Assembly: GCA_945872065.1 (NCBI GenBank)
Contig: CAMBYH010000001.1
Span: forward strand, 1 to 64,000
Direction: 5' to 3'
Length of the DNA stretch: 64,000 nucleotides
Origin: Arsukibacterium tuosuense
GTDB lineage: Bacteria > Pseudomonadota > Gammaproteobacteria > Steroidobacterales > GCA-2729495
The notes beneath the pieces are model-generated. The model searched no databases and was not told the origin of the DNA. It saw nothing but the letters and a program-made list of their open reading frames with translations. Numbering within the stretch: position 1 is the stretch's first letter; every line of letters begins with the position of its first letter. Positions 8,616-17,071 of the stretch are shown one piece after another. Made by a program: the position numbers and the translations under genes.

Positions 8616-9176
8616 ATGGCCCCGAGAACTCTCAGAATCGCGATCCTTAGCCTGCTCCTGTCTGCCTGTACGACGAGCGGTCTGCCCCCGTTGCGAGGTA
8701 TGACCGGGACGGTGGATCTGCCGCGCTTTATGGGGCCCTGGTACGTCATCGCTTCGATCCCCATACACGTTCCATTGCTGCCGATGTTCTCGGAGAACGG
8801 CGCCCACAACGGCGTAGAGACTTACACCCTGCAGCCGGATGGCACCATAGCGACTACCTACACCTTCCGTCGGGACAGCTTTGACGGTCCCGAACAAGTG
8901 TTCACGCCAAAGGCCCGTGTGGCCAATCCACCGGTCAACTCCGAATGGAAGATGAAGTTTGCCTGGTATGTACCCGAGGCTGACTACCTGATTCTTAATC
9001 TGGACCCCGGATATCAGCGCACCGTGATTGGCGTCCCGGATCGGAAGTACGTGTGGATCATGTCCCGCACGCCAACCATGCCGGTCGCTGAATACAACGA
9101 GCTGCTGGTTTCGCTCAGGAACTCCGGCTACGACACGGACCGCATTGAACGGGTGCCCCAGCGCTGGACCGACTAG
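8616..9176 (+). CDS. Lipocalin family lipoprotein (Blc-like)
   Basis: Outer-membrane lipocalin similar to Blc, thought to bind or carry lipids. A signal peptide ends in the lipobox Leu-Ser-Ala-Cys with Cys18 as the lipidation site. The lipocalin fold follows, with Phe-Met-Gly-Pro-Trp-Tyr-Val-Ile-Ala near residues 38-46 (the GxWY motif) and a later Tyr-Val-Trp-Ile-Met-Ser-Arg motif near 147-153. Length 186 aa fits. Residue 20 is Thr, not Asp, so outer-membrane sorting is expected by the E. coli rule. Its stop overlaps that of the convergent phosphodiesterase gene. Confidence 0.9.
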   Translation: MAPRTLRIAILSLLLSACTTSGLPPLRGMTGTVDLPRFMGPWYVIASIPIHVPLLPMFSENGAHNGVETYTLQPDGTIATTYTFRRDSFDGPEQVFTPKARVANPPVNSEWKMKFAWYVPEADYLILNLDPGYQRTVIGVPDRKYVWIMSRTPTMPVAEYNELLVSLRNSGYDTDRIERVPQRWTD

Positions 9177-10075
9177 TCCCGCTGGCGAATGTGGGCAAGC
9201 ACCAGGTCCGGGAAGTCGGTAAACAGCCCATCTACCTCAAGCACATCGATGAATTGAGTGAGGAGTTCCGCAAACGTATTGAAACCGTCGGGCAGGTCAT
9301 CAGCCCGAAACGTGTATGGATGTACCAGCAGTCCCGCCTCCCGCGCCAGGCTGACCAGACCCCGGTCGGGCCAGGTATGGCCGATAGTCGGGCCAATACC
9401 CTGAGCATATCCGGCAACGGCAGCAAGGACTTCGGGACTCACGGTGGCAGTCTCATCCAGCAGCTGGACCAGCGGCAGGTCGCTGCCGTATCGGGCACGT
9501 ACCCGGCGCAGTTCATCGGCGCAGAAACACTGAACAAAGAAGCAGTCGGCTGCAGTGCGGTAACCGAAGGCCTGCAGTGTCTCGATTAGCCTGTCGCCCA
9601 GGCCGAACTGCTGCCTCGCGTGCCACTGGGGATCCTTGATTTCGGCGTACACACCGGCTCGTCTGCCTGTGGAGCGATTGAGCCCCTGGATGAGATCCAG
9701 CTCCTCCTCCAGTGTGTGAATGCGGAAGGACCCTTTGTTCGCCGGGAAGCGCGCGGGGAAGCGCGGGCCGGAACCGTCCCTGCGCCGTCTCTCGGTTACC
9801 GTAAGGGTCCGAAGCTCTTGCAGGCTGAAGTCGATGCAGTAGTGCCGGCCGTCCGGCCGGGCCCGTCCAGGAAACCGGCGGGCGACGTCTGTGAGCTGAT
9901 CGAGATGGAGGTCGTGGAAAACCAGCAGCTGACCGTCGCTGGACGCCACGACGTCCTGCTCCAGAAAATCAGCGCCCATGCCGTGGGCCAGCGCCTTGCC
10001 TGGCAGCGTATGTTCCGGAAGGTAGCCGCTTGCTCCCCGATGCGCGATTACAACGGGTCGGCGGCTCCCGGTCAT
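9173..10075 (-). CDS. Glycerophosphodiester phosphodiesterase
   Basis: GDPD-family enzyme that hydrolyses glycerophosphodiesters to glycerol 3-phosphate and an alcohol. The catalytic His-Arg-Gly-Ala-Ser-Gly (about residues 12-17), the following Pro-Glu-His-Thr, the Glu-Gln-Asp-Val metal site (about 39-42) and His-Asp-Leu (about 54-56) are all visible. Length 300 aa is between the cytosolic UgpQ type and the periplasmic GlpQ type, and the internal insert resembles GlpQ. No signal peptide is evident, so it is probably cytosolic. Starts 7 bp after the upstream flavoprotein gene ends. Confidence 0.9.
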   Translation of the reverse strand: MTGSRRPVVIAHRGASGYLPEHTLPGKALAHGMGADFLEQDVVASSDGQLLVFHDLHLDQLTDVARRFPGRARPDGRHYCIDFSLQELRTLTVTERRRRDGSGPRFPARFPANKGSFRIHTLEEELDLIQGLNRSTGRRAGVYAEIKDPQWHARQQFGLGDRLIETLQAFGYRTAADCFFVQCFCADELRRVRARYGSDLPLVQLLDETATVSPEVLAAVAGYAQGIGPTIGHTWPDRGLVSLAREAGLLVHPYTFRADDLPDGFNTFAELLTQFIDVLEVDGLFTDFPDLVLAHIRQRD

Positions 10076-10082
10076 GGGCTGC

Positions 10083-11108
10083 TCAATCAGCGACGCCGAG
10101 CCGTTTGTGCATCAGCGGGCTCGTGGTTGTGTACTGCAGGTGCACCTTCTTGCCCGGCTCAATCAGCGCCTTCGCAGCGAAGGCCGCGAGCGCTGCCTCG
10201 TGAAAGCCACTGAGGATCAGCTTCTTCTTGCCCGGGTAGTCGCAGATGTCACCGATCGCAAAGATGCCGGGAACACTGGTCTGAAAGGCCTCTGTGTCCA
10301 CGGCAATGACCTTTTTGTTCAGCGTCAGGCCCCACTCGGCGATAGGTCCCAGTTTTGGCGAGAGGCCGAAGAAGACCAGGATATGGTCTGCATCGACGGA
10401 TCGGTGGGTCCCGTCTTTCAGGGTGACTTCAATGCCGGTCAGGCGCTCGCCATCGAGACGCAGCGCCGTGGCGCTTGCTGATTCAATAATCTCGATGCTG
10501 CCGCCGGCGGCCCGCGCCTTGAGTTGAGCGACAGATGCCGGAGCCGCCCGGTAGTCGTCCCGCCGGTGGATGAGGGTAAGTCCTGCAGCTTCCGGACCCA
10601 ACGCCAGTGCCCAGTCCAGCGCAGAGTCTCCACCACCGAGAATCGCAAGACGCTGACCCTTGAAAATCTTCGGCTCCTGGACCCGATAGTGCACAAAACG
10701 ATCTTCAAGGGCGTCGGCCCCCTCGAGGTGCAGCTTGCGCGGCTGGAAAGAGCCTACGCCACCGGCAATGAAGATCGTCTTCGCAAGAAACTCCTTGCCG
10801 GGAGCCGTGCGGACCTGGAATCCCCCCTGGACGGCCTGCAGGCCAACTACCTCCTCGCCCAAATGAAATGTCGGGCCGAAGGGTTCGATCTGGGTCATCA
10901 GATTGGCGACCAGCTCAGCACCCGTGCAGATCGGGACTGCAGGAATGTCATAGATAGGCTTGTCCGGATAGAGCCAGGTGCATTGGCCTCCGGCGCTGGG
11001 CAGGGAATCCACGATATCGGCCTTGATGCCCAGCAATCCCAGTTCGAACACCTGGAAAAGCCCGCAGGGGCCTGCACCAATGATCAGCGCGTCAGTTTGA
11101 ATAATCAT
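10083..11108 (-). CDS. Ferredoxin--NADP+ reductase, thioredoxin-reductase-like
   Basis: FAD/NAD(P)H flavoprotein of the thioredoxin-reductase-like FNR type (as in YumC). The FAD-binding GxGxxG occurs at about residues 11-16 (Gly-Ala-Gly-Pro-Cys-Gly), the NAD(P)H site at about 157-163 (Gly-Gly-Gly-Asp-Ser-Ala), and the C-terminal FAD motif as Ile-Gly-Asp-Ile-Cys-Asp at about 285-290. The CXXC of true thioredoxin reductases is absent from the NADP domain, which supports the FNR assignment. Length 341 aa. A ferredoxin partner is not adjacent; one lies at 57.7 kb. Confidence 0.85.
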   Translation of the reverse strand: MIIQTDALIIGAGPCGLFQVFELGLLGIKADIVDSLPSAGGQCTWLYPDKPIYDIPAVPICTGAELVANLMTQIEPFGPTFHLGEEVVGLQAVQGGFQVRTAPGKEFLAKTIFIAGGVGSFQPRKLHLEGADALEDRFVHYRVQEPKIFKGQRLAILGGGDSALDWALALGPEAAGLTLIHRRDDYRAAPASVAQLKARAAGGSIEIIESASATALRLDGERLTGIEVTLKDGTHRSVDADHILVFFGLSPKLGPIAEWGLTLNKKVIAVDTEAFQTSVPGIFAIGDICDYPGKKKLILSGFHEAALAAFAAKALIEPGKKVHLQYTTTSPLMHKRLGVAD

Positions 11109-11251
11109 TCTTCCGGATGTGGCCAGGCGCTCAGTGCCTGGTCCAGCGACAATGACGCCGGGCTAGGCGGCGGAAGAACGATATTACGTGAGCGCCCCGG
11201 AGCAGAACAAGCGCCAGCAGGGGAATGAGCCTGTGGTGCGGCCAGTTGCCG

Positions 11252-11702
11252 CTAGTCCAGCTTGAACTCCACGATATCCCAGCGCGCCGTGTTCTCGTGG
11301 CGCGCATGCCGACGGATTGCATCCACCAGAGTCCGGGCATCCCAGTCGACGATGTCCGCGGCCCTGTCCAGGACGAGCTTGTGAAGGACGACGGTTGCAC
11401 CGAAGGACTTGATGCCAACGATGGGCTTGTTGAAGGCTCCGGCGCAGTCCATCTGAAAGGCTACGAGGTCCCGGTTCAGATCGTAGATGGACACCGGCAG
11501 CACCATCACCTCTGAGGCCTATCTGTGCGCGCAGTTCATCCTTGAGGCCTTCCTTGCCACCTCCGGGCAGCTGGTCGGGGTTACTGACATTCAGGTAGAG
11601 AAACTTCTCCCGACTCTCCAGGTACTCAAAAACCCGGAGGTAATCAGGGTGCTTCTCGAAGAGATGGCTGACGAAGACCCGGATCGGACCTTGATCTGAC
11701 AT
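11252..11702 (-). pseudogene. TIR-like (MTH538/DUF1863-type) protein, frameshifted
   Basis: Two minus-strand frames together encode one conserved protein of about 148 residues. The first, from ATG 11702 behind a strong GGAGGAGGG ribosome site, gives Val-Phe-Val-Ser-His-Leu-Phe-Glu then Asp-Tyr-Leu-Arg-Val-Phe-Glu-Tyr-Leu. The second, ending at 11252, continues with Glu-Val-Met-Val-Leu-Pro-Val-Ser-Ile-Tyr, a Lys-Pro-Ile-Val-Gly-Ile-Lys segment and Asp-Trp-Asp-Ala-Arg-Thr-Leu-Val-Asp-Ala-Ile. That order matches TIR-like flavodoxin-fold domains of standalone bacterial proteins. The join needs one base skipped around 11515-11525. It may be a true mutation, a sequencing error or +1 frameshifting at a rare ATA codon. 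Function unknown. Confidence 0.6.
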
Positions 11703-11782
11703 CACGCTGCCCTCCTCCTCAACCCGCGAAACCTAGCACGTGGTTCCAACCCTCGCAGCAGGGCATTACACTGACCCCACGC

Positions 11783-12517
11783 ATGCGACTCCTGTTGTAC
11801 AACATCCGCTACGCCGTTGGCGCCGGAATGCCACCGCAGATACCCGTTCCCGGAGCAGGCTACCTGTTTGGCAGTCCCGGAAACCTCGACAACATCATAG
11901 ATTTCGTCAAATCCTGCCGACCTGATGTGGTTGGGCTGCTGGAGGTTGATGTGGGGTCGGTTCGCAGTGGCGGTGTGAACCAGGCTGAGGCCATTGCGAA
12001 CGCCCTTGGCCACTACTCCAGCTACGAGTGCAAGTACGGTGAAGAATCGCTGAACCAGATGTTGCCAATACTGCGCAAGCAGGCTAACGCCTTTCTGGCC
12101 GCGCCACACATCCTCGGGGAGCGCTTTCACTACTTCGATACCGGGATCAAACGGCTGATTATCGAACTCGAACTCGATGGGGTGGTTATTTTCCTCGTCC
12201 ATCTTTCCCTCAAGTACCGGCATCGCCAGTTCCAGCTTCGCCATCTCTACGACCTGATTGCGAAGATCCAGAAGCCAGTCATTGTGGCCGGGGACTTCAA
12301 TACGTTCTGGGGTGAGACTGAAATGTTTCTGTTCATGAAGGCCGCAGGCCTGCGCAGCGCCAACTTGGCGGGGCTTCCGTCCTATCCCAGTAAGTCGCCG
12401 CGTATGGAGCTGGACTTCATCCTTTACGGGGCCGGAATCGAGATCACCTCGTTTGAGGTGCCCAGAATCCTGCATTCGGATCACCTGCCGCTCATCTGCG
12501 ATTTTGAACTGAGGTAA
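11783..12517 (+). CDS. Endonuclease/exonuclease/phosphatase family protein
   Basis: Metal-dependent phosphoesterase of the EEP superfamily (DNase I/inositol phosphatase fold). Motifs appear in order: Leu-Tyr-Asn-Ile-Arg-Tyr at residues 4-9, Leu-Leu-Glu-Val-Asp near 52-56 (catalytic Glu), Gly-Asp-Phe-Asn-Thr-Phe near 170-175, Leu-Asp-Phe-Ile-Leu near 211-215, and Ser-Asp-His-Leu-Pro-Leu near the C-terminus (catalytic His). Length 244 aa, no signal peptide. The substrate cannot be told from sequence. It ends 4 bp before the fadJ-like gene and is divergent from the TIR-like gene. Confidence 0.87.
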   Translation: MRLLLYNIRYAVGAGMPPQIPVPGAGYLFGSPGNLDNIIDFVKSCRPDVVGLLEVDVGSVRSGGVNQAEAIANALGHYSSYECKYGEESLNQMLPILRKQANAFLAAPHILGERFHYFDTGIKRLIIELELDGVVIFLVHLSLKYRHRQFQLRHLYDLIAKIQKPVIVAGDFNTFWGETEMFLFMKAAGLRSANLAGLPSYPSKSPRMELDFILYGAGIEITSFEVPRILHSDHLPLICDFELR

Positions 12518-12521
12518 AGCC

Positions 12522-14576
12522 ATGACTAGCGCCGGGTCCTCGTCTGCAACGGCAAATCTGCTGCACTGGAAGCTGACCTGCGACGCCAATGATGTTGGCT
12601 GGCTGTGCTTCGATCGGCAGGATGCTGGCGCGAACACGCTTTCGGTCGACGCCATGACCGAGTTCCACACCGTGCTGGTGGAGCTCGCCAGCCGCTCCCT
12701 TAGCGGACTGGTGATATTTTCCGGCAAGACCTCCGGCTTTATTGCGGGGGCCGACATCAAGGAGTTCCCAGGGCTGAATTCCGAGGAACGGGCCTTTGCA
12801 CTGACCAGTCAGGGTCAGATGGTCTTTGCCCGTCTGGAGCAGCTGCCCTACCCGTCCGTTGCGGTACTCAACGGGTTTGCGCTGGGCGGTGGTCTGGAAC
12901 TGGCCCTGGCGTGCTCCTATCGAATCGCGATCGCAGGCTCGGAGCCGGTTTTCGGCCTCCCGGAAGTGCTGCTCGGCGTCCATCCGGGATTCGGCGGCAC
13001 GGTCCGCTTACCCAGCCTCATCGGGGTCCGCAAGGCCATGGACCTGATGCTCACCGGCCGCTCGGTCAGGCCCGCTGAGGCGCTGTCGTCAGGCCTGGTC
13101 GATGCACTGGTCACGGACGGGGACTGGCGAGGCGCCGCTGCCAGGCAAATCAGCCTGCGCCCGACGCGCCGGCCCCTGCCACTCCTGGACCGCCTCCTCG
13201 CCCTGGGGCCAGTCAGGCCGATGCTGGCCCGCAACCTGCGCCAGAAGGCCAGTGCGAAGGCACGCCCGGAACACTATCCGGCCCCGGGCGCCATCATCGA
13301 TCTGTGGGAAGAGTACGGCGCTGCCCCATCGCCGGCCTCCTACGAGGCCGAAGCGCGCTCCTTTGGGCGCCTGGTAATGACGTCTGCCTCCCGCAATCTG
13401 GTGCGGGTGTTCTTCCTCCAGGAAAGGCTCAAGAAACTCGGTACGGGGAAGACGGGTATCACCCGAGTGCACGTGGTTGGCGCCGGAGTCATGGGTGGCG
13501 ACATTGCTGCCTGGTGCGCGCTGCGGGGACTGGAGGTCACTCTCGAAGACAGGGAACTCACATTTATTGAGCCCGCACTCGCACGGGCCCGGAAGCTCTT
13601 CACCCGGAAGCTCAAGAAGCCAGAGGCGATCGACGCCGCAGTAGCCCGCCTGCAGCCAGATCCCGCTGGCACCGGAGTTGCTGCAGCGGACCTGGTCATC
13701 GAGGCTGTATTCGAGGATCTGGCGGTCAAGACCGAGGTGTATAAGCGCCTGGAGCGCACCTTGCGGCCCGGCGTGGTGCTGGCAACGAATACGTCCAGCA
13801 TCGCTCTGGAGCAGCTCAGTGGCTGTCTGCAGGAACCCGGTCGCCTGATCGGCCTGCACTTCTTCAATCCCGTAGCCCAGCTGCCCCTGGTCGAGGTCAT
13901 CGCAGCATCAACCAGCTCGCCCGAGGCGCTCGCGGCCGGAACGGGTTTCGCGCGCCAGATTGGCAAGCTGCCTGTTCCGTGCCGGAGTCATCCGGGCTTC
14001 CTGGTCAACCGCATTCTTGCTCCCTACATGGGCGAAGCCATGGACATGATCCGCGAGGGCGTACCCCTGGCCGAGATCGACCAGGCCGCGACGGAGTTCG
14101 GCATGCCGATGGGTCCGGTGGAGCTGGCTGACTCCGTCGGCCTCGATGTCGCGGCTCATGTCGCCAGAATCCTGGCGCCCACTGTGGGCCGCAGCCCGGC
14201 ACCGGAACTTGAAGAACTCGTGAAGCGCGGGAATCTGGGCCTGAAGACAGGCTCCGGGTTCTACACCTATCGGGACCGGAAACCCGTGCGCCCGGATCTC
14301 GAGTGGGGCTCGGCAACTCCAGCCGTGCAGGATCGGCTGGTCTATTCCCTGCTCAATGAGGCCGCCGCTTGTCTGCATGAAGGCCTGGTTGCCGACGCGG
14401 ATCTCGTGGACGCGGGAGTCATCTTTGGTACAGGTTTTGCCCCATTTCGCGGCGGCCCACTGCACTACGCCCGGGAGATCGGGATAGACCGGGTCGAGGC
14501 CCGGCTCCAGGAACTGGCCGAGCAGCTCGGTCCCCGCTTCAGGCCTTCGCCGGGTTGGGCCCTGCTTCGGAACTGA
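12522..14576 (+). CDS. fadJ: Enoyl-CoA hydratase/3-hydroxyacyl-CoA dehydrogenase (FadJ-like)
   Basis: Bifunctional beta-oxidation alpha subunit. The N-terminal crotonase domain (about 20-200) has Ala-Gly-Ala-Asp-Ile (oxyanion hole) and the two catalytic Glu regions Gly-Gly-Gly-Leu-Glu-Leu and Gly-Leu-Pro-Glu-Val. The dehydrogenase domain (about 310-680) has a Gly-Ala-Gly-Val-Met-Gly NAD site near 322-327 and His-Phe-Phe-Asn-Pro with the catalytic His near 446. Length 684 aa is slightly short for FadB (about 715-730). No thiolase gene is adjacent, so the beta subunit must come from elsewhere. FadB versus FadJ is not resolved. Confidence 0.88.
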   Translation: MTSAGSSSATANLLHWKLTCDANDVGWLCFDRQDAGANTLSVDAMTEFHTVLVELASRSLSGLVIFSGKTSGFIAGADIKEFPGLNSEERAFALTSQGQMVFARLEQLPYPSVAVLNGFALGGGLELALACSYRIAIAGSEPVFGLPEVLLGVHPGFGGTVRLPSLIGVRKAMDLMLTGRSVRPAEALSSGLVDALVTDGDWRGAAARQISLRPTRRPLPLLDRLLALGPVRPMLARNLRQKASAKARPEHYPAPGAIIDLWEEYGAAPSPASYEAEARSFGRLVMTSASRNLVRVFFLQERLKKLGTGKTGITRVHVVGAGVMGGDIAAWCALRGLEVTLEDRELTFIEPALARARKLFTRKLKKPEAIDAAVARLQPDPAGTGVAAADLVIEAVFEDLAVKTEVYKRLERTLRPGVVLATNTSSIALEQLSGCLQEPGRLIGLHFFNPVAQLPLVEVIAASTSSPEALAAGTGFARQIGKLPVPCRSHPGFLVNRILAPYMGEAMDMIREGVPLAEIDQAATEFGMPMGPVELADSVGLDVAAHVARILAPTVGRSPAPELEELVKRGNLGLKTGSGFYTYRDRKPVRPDLEWGSATPAVQDRLVYSLLNEAAACLHEGLVADADLVDAGVIFGTGFAPFRGGPLHYAREIGIDRVEARLQELAEQLGPRFRPSPGWALLRN

Positions 14577-14640
14577 CGTCACAGATTCGGGCCCTGAGTG
14601 CTTTCGCCCTGGAAATTCTTACGGTTACAATGCATCCCGG

Positions 14641-15687
14641 ATGGATGACTCAACCGTAACTCCGGACATGCTGCGCCGCTTTTCCCCTCTCGATGGGCTT
14701 AAGCGGGAGAACGTCGCGGCTCTGGCCAAGAAAATCGAGGTCCGTACCCTGGATAGCAGCGAGCCGCTGCTGCGGGAGGGTGACACTGACAAACGGACCT
14801 ACTACCTGGTCTCCGGTACCCTCGAGCTCACTGATCGAAACGGGGCGGTCCGGCTCCTCCGGTCCAATTCAGACGAGTCACGGAACCCCATTACTCCGGT
14901 CTTGCCTCGCCGGTATACGGTCCGTGCCGTGGATCGCGTGGAGTACATCTCCGTAGATACCGAGCTGCTCGACGTGATGCTCACCTGGGACCAAACCGGC
15001 AGTTACGAGGTCAACGAACTCCGCAGTGACGACCACGGCAATTCCGATGACTGGATGATCACCCTCCTCCAGACCAAGGCCTTTCACCGCATTCCCCCTG
15101 GCAACATCCAGGCGATCTTCATGCGAATGCAGCAGGTCAACTTCAACGCCGGGGACGTGATCATCAAGCAGGGTGATGAGGGAGACTATTTCTACGTCAT
15201 CACGCGTGGCCGGTGCACGGTCACCCGCGAGACGCCACTCAACAAGGAAGGTATCAAGCTTGCCGAGCTCGGCGTGGGTGACACCTTTGGCGAGGAGGCA
15301 CTGATTTCCCACAGTCGCCGGAACGCTACGGTGACCATGGCAGCCGACGGCGCGCTGATGCGCCTTGGGAAGGACGATTTCACCACGCTGCTCAACGAGC
15401 CCATGGTGGCCTGGGTGGATCACGAAGAGGCCCGCCGGATTGTCGCCGGTGGCGGCAGATGGCTGGATGTCCGCCTGCCCAGCGAGTTCGAGAGTTATCA
15501 CGAACCTGGGGCGAGCAACATTCCGCTGTATTTCATCCGCCTCAAGCTGAATGCGCTGGACACGAAGACCACTTACGTCGTGTGTTGCGATACCGGACGC
15601 AGAAGTTCGGCCGGCGCTTTTGTGCTTAGTGAACGGGGTTTCGATACCCGGGTCCTGCGCGGCGGCCTCAATGTGACCGGCCGCTAG
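14641..15687 (+). CDS. Tandem cyclic-nucleotide-binding domains plus rhodanese domain
   Basis: A 348-aa three-domain protein. The first cNMP-like domain (about 15-115) is degenerate. The second (about 145-255) keeps the phosphate-binding cassette Phe-Gly-Glu-Glu-Ala-Leu-Ile ending Arg-Arg-Asn-Ala-Thr-Val (about 216-231). A C-terminal rhodanese domain (about 258-346) has its active-site loop Cys-Cys-Asp-Thr-Gly-Arg-Arg at 315-321. The fusion suggests a cyclic-nucleotide-controlled sulfurtransferase or redox sensor; the ligand is unknown. It lacks a helix-turn-helix, so it is not a CRP-type transcription factor. Convergent with pilZ. Confidence 0.82.
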   Translation: MDDSTVTPDMLRRFSPLDGLKRENVAALAKKIEVRTLDSSEPLLREGDTDKRTYYLVSGTLELTDRNGAVRLLRSNSDESRNPITPVLPRRYTVRAVDRVEYISVDTELLDVMLTWDQTGSYEVNELRSDDHGNSDDWMITLLQTKAFHRIPPGNIQAIFMRMQQVNFNAGDVIIKQGDEGDYFYVITRGRCTVTRETPLNKEGIKLAELGVGDTFGEEALISHSRRNATVTMAADGALMRLGKDDFTTLLNEPMVAWVDHEEARRIVAGGGRWLDVRLPSEFESYHEPGASNIPLYFIRLKLNALDTKTTYVVCCDTGRRSSAGAFVLSERGFDTRVLRGGLNVTGR

Positions 15688-15707
15688 GGCCCCAGCTACA
15701 TGGCCGG

Positions 15708-16046
15708 CTACATCGTGTGGGTCGGCTTGTCCCCGCCGAGGGCCCCGGCCAGATAATTCTCAATCTTCTTCTGGGTGGCACCGCCATCCTGATCGCTGAA
15801 CTGAACGCCAATGCCCGCGGTCCGCTTGCCCTGGGCCCCTTTGGGCGTGACCCAGATGACCCGACCCGCTACGGGGATCTTCTCGTCCTCGCCCATCATG
15901 TTCAGGAGCATGAAGACTTCGTCGCCAATGCGGTAACTGCTGCTCGTCGGGATAAACAGGCCGCCATTGCGAATGAACGGCATGTAAGCGAGATAGAGGG
16001 CGCTCTTGTCCCTGATCGTCAGTGTCAGCAATCCTGGTTTCGACAT
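15708..16046 (-). CDS. pilZ: Type IV pilus assembly protein PilZ
   Basis: A 112-aa PilZ-domain protein of the original PilZ subfamily, needed for type IV pilus assembly with PilB and FimX-like partners. Leu-Tyr-Leu-Ala-Tyr-Met-Pro-Phe-Ile-Arg-Asn-Gly-Gly-Leu-Phe-Ile-Pro near residues 19-35 is typical. The c-di-GMP-binding RxxxR motif is absent, as expected for this subfamily. ATG 16046 sits 1 bp beyond the holB stop, which favours it over the upstream GTG 16073 that would overlap holB. Last gene of the fatty acid/replication operon. Confidence 0.92.
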   Translation of the reverse strand: MSKPGLLTLTIRDKSALYLAYMPFIRNGGLFIPTSSSYRIGDEVFMLLNMMGEDEKIPVAGRVIWVTPKGAQGKRTAGIGVQFSDQDGGATQKKIENYLAGALGGDKPTHTM

Positions 16047-16047
16047 A

Positions 16048-17046
16048 TCAATACCTGGTGGCGCCAGCCGCACCGTACCACCACATCAGCAGGTCAGCGA
16101 ACATGGCTTCCATGTTCAGTGAACGATCCTTGAGGCGCTGGGCCTCCATGACCTGATCGAGATACGCGCAGCAAGCGGCCATGTTCAGGGGGACCCCGGG
16201 AATATTCAAGTGCGCCAGCCCCGAAAACCGTTCGCCCCCGGTCCCGACCTGGCTGTGCAGGAGCTCGGCAGTCTGCAGGTACAGCCAGCGCAGGCAGACG
16301 CCGGCATCGCGCCTTGCCCAGGTCTTCGCCAGTGTTGTGGGTGGAACGGAGCGGTCGATAAGGCGCTGCACCTCGTCGGCTAACTCAGCCAGCACCTTCC
16401 CTCCCCCTTCCCCCTGCGCGTCGCCCAGCAGGGCTCTCGCCATCAGGGGTGACCCGGTCGCAAAAGCCAGAGCCCGCTCACAGGCCGCCCGGTCATCGTG
16501 CGAATGACTCAGCCATTTTAAAGCCACCGAGCGTGAAGGCGGAGAGACACGCACGCGCTCACAGCGGCTGACGATCGTTGGCGGGAGCCGGGTTAACGCA
16601 TCGGTGACAAGGATCAGGGTGGTGGCTTCCGGGGGCTCCTCCAGGGTCTTCAGGAGCGTATTGGCTGCATTGTGGGTCATTGCCTCGGCCGGGTAGATGA
16701 GGGCAACCTTCCAACCGGACCGGTGACTGGTCAGATTCAGCGCCTGATTAAGGTCGCGAATCTGCTCGATCTTTATGACCCGGGAATCCTCCTCCGGACC
16801 GACGCCCCAGTAATCCGGGTGGGGAACGCCCCCGAGCTGTTCGGCCGGCGTATCCATGGACGGCCGCCAGTCAGAACCCAGAAGGCGGGCCGCGACCGTC
16901 AGTCCGAGGTGGCGGCGGCCCGTCCCGGCAGGACCGTGAACAAGCAGCGCCTGGGGTGTCTGTCCCCGTTCCAGGCGCGCCTCAAAGCGCTGGAGAGTCC
17001 CATCGAGCCAGGGTGCATTCAGCATCGGGAAAGGCTTTTTATTCAT
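16048..17046 (-). CDS. holB: DNA polymerase III subunit delta' (HolB)
   Basis: Clamp-loader subunit of the replicative polymerase. The 332-aa protein has a P-loop remnant Gly-Pro-Ala-Gly-Thr-Gly-Arg-Arg (about 38-45), Thr-Leu-Glu-Glu-Pro-Pro near residue 136, and the Ser-Arg-Cys motif (about 159-161) of clamp-loader subunits. The lysine of Walker A is replaced by Arg, consistent with a non-hydrolysing subunit. The cysteine cluster that usually binds zinc between the P-loop and the His-Pro-Asp-Tyr motif is missing. Between tmk and pilZ, its usual neighbours. Confidence 0.92.
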   Translation of the reverse strand: MNKKPFPMLNAPWLDGTLQRFEARLERGQTPQALLVHGPAGTGRRHLGLTVAARLLGSDWRPSMDTPAEQLGGVPHPDYWGVGPEEDSRVIKIEQIRDLNQALNLTSHRSGWKVALIYPAEAMTHNAANTLLKTLEEPPEATTLILVTDALTRLPPTIVSRCERVRVSPPSRSVALKWLSHSHDDRAACERALAFATGSPLMARALLGDAQGEGGGKVLAELADEVQRLIDRSVPPTTLAKTWARRDAGVCLRWLYLQTAELLHSQVGTGGERFSGLAHLNIPGVPLNMAACCAYLDQVMEAQRLKDRSLNMEAMFADLLMWWYGAAGATRY

Positions 17047-17071
17047 TAGCTTAAGCTTATTATCTAGCCTG

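Noticed and set aside
11121-11140. Short hairpin (CCAGGC/GCCTGG) downstream of the TIR-like gene
   Set aside because: Six paired bases without a T-run are too weak to call a terminator or structured RNA.
11702-12760. Minus-strand frame of 352 codons opposite the EEP-family gene
   Set aside because: The plus strand carries the complete EEP motif set with correct spacing; the minus frame has no recognisable domain.
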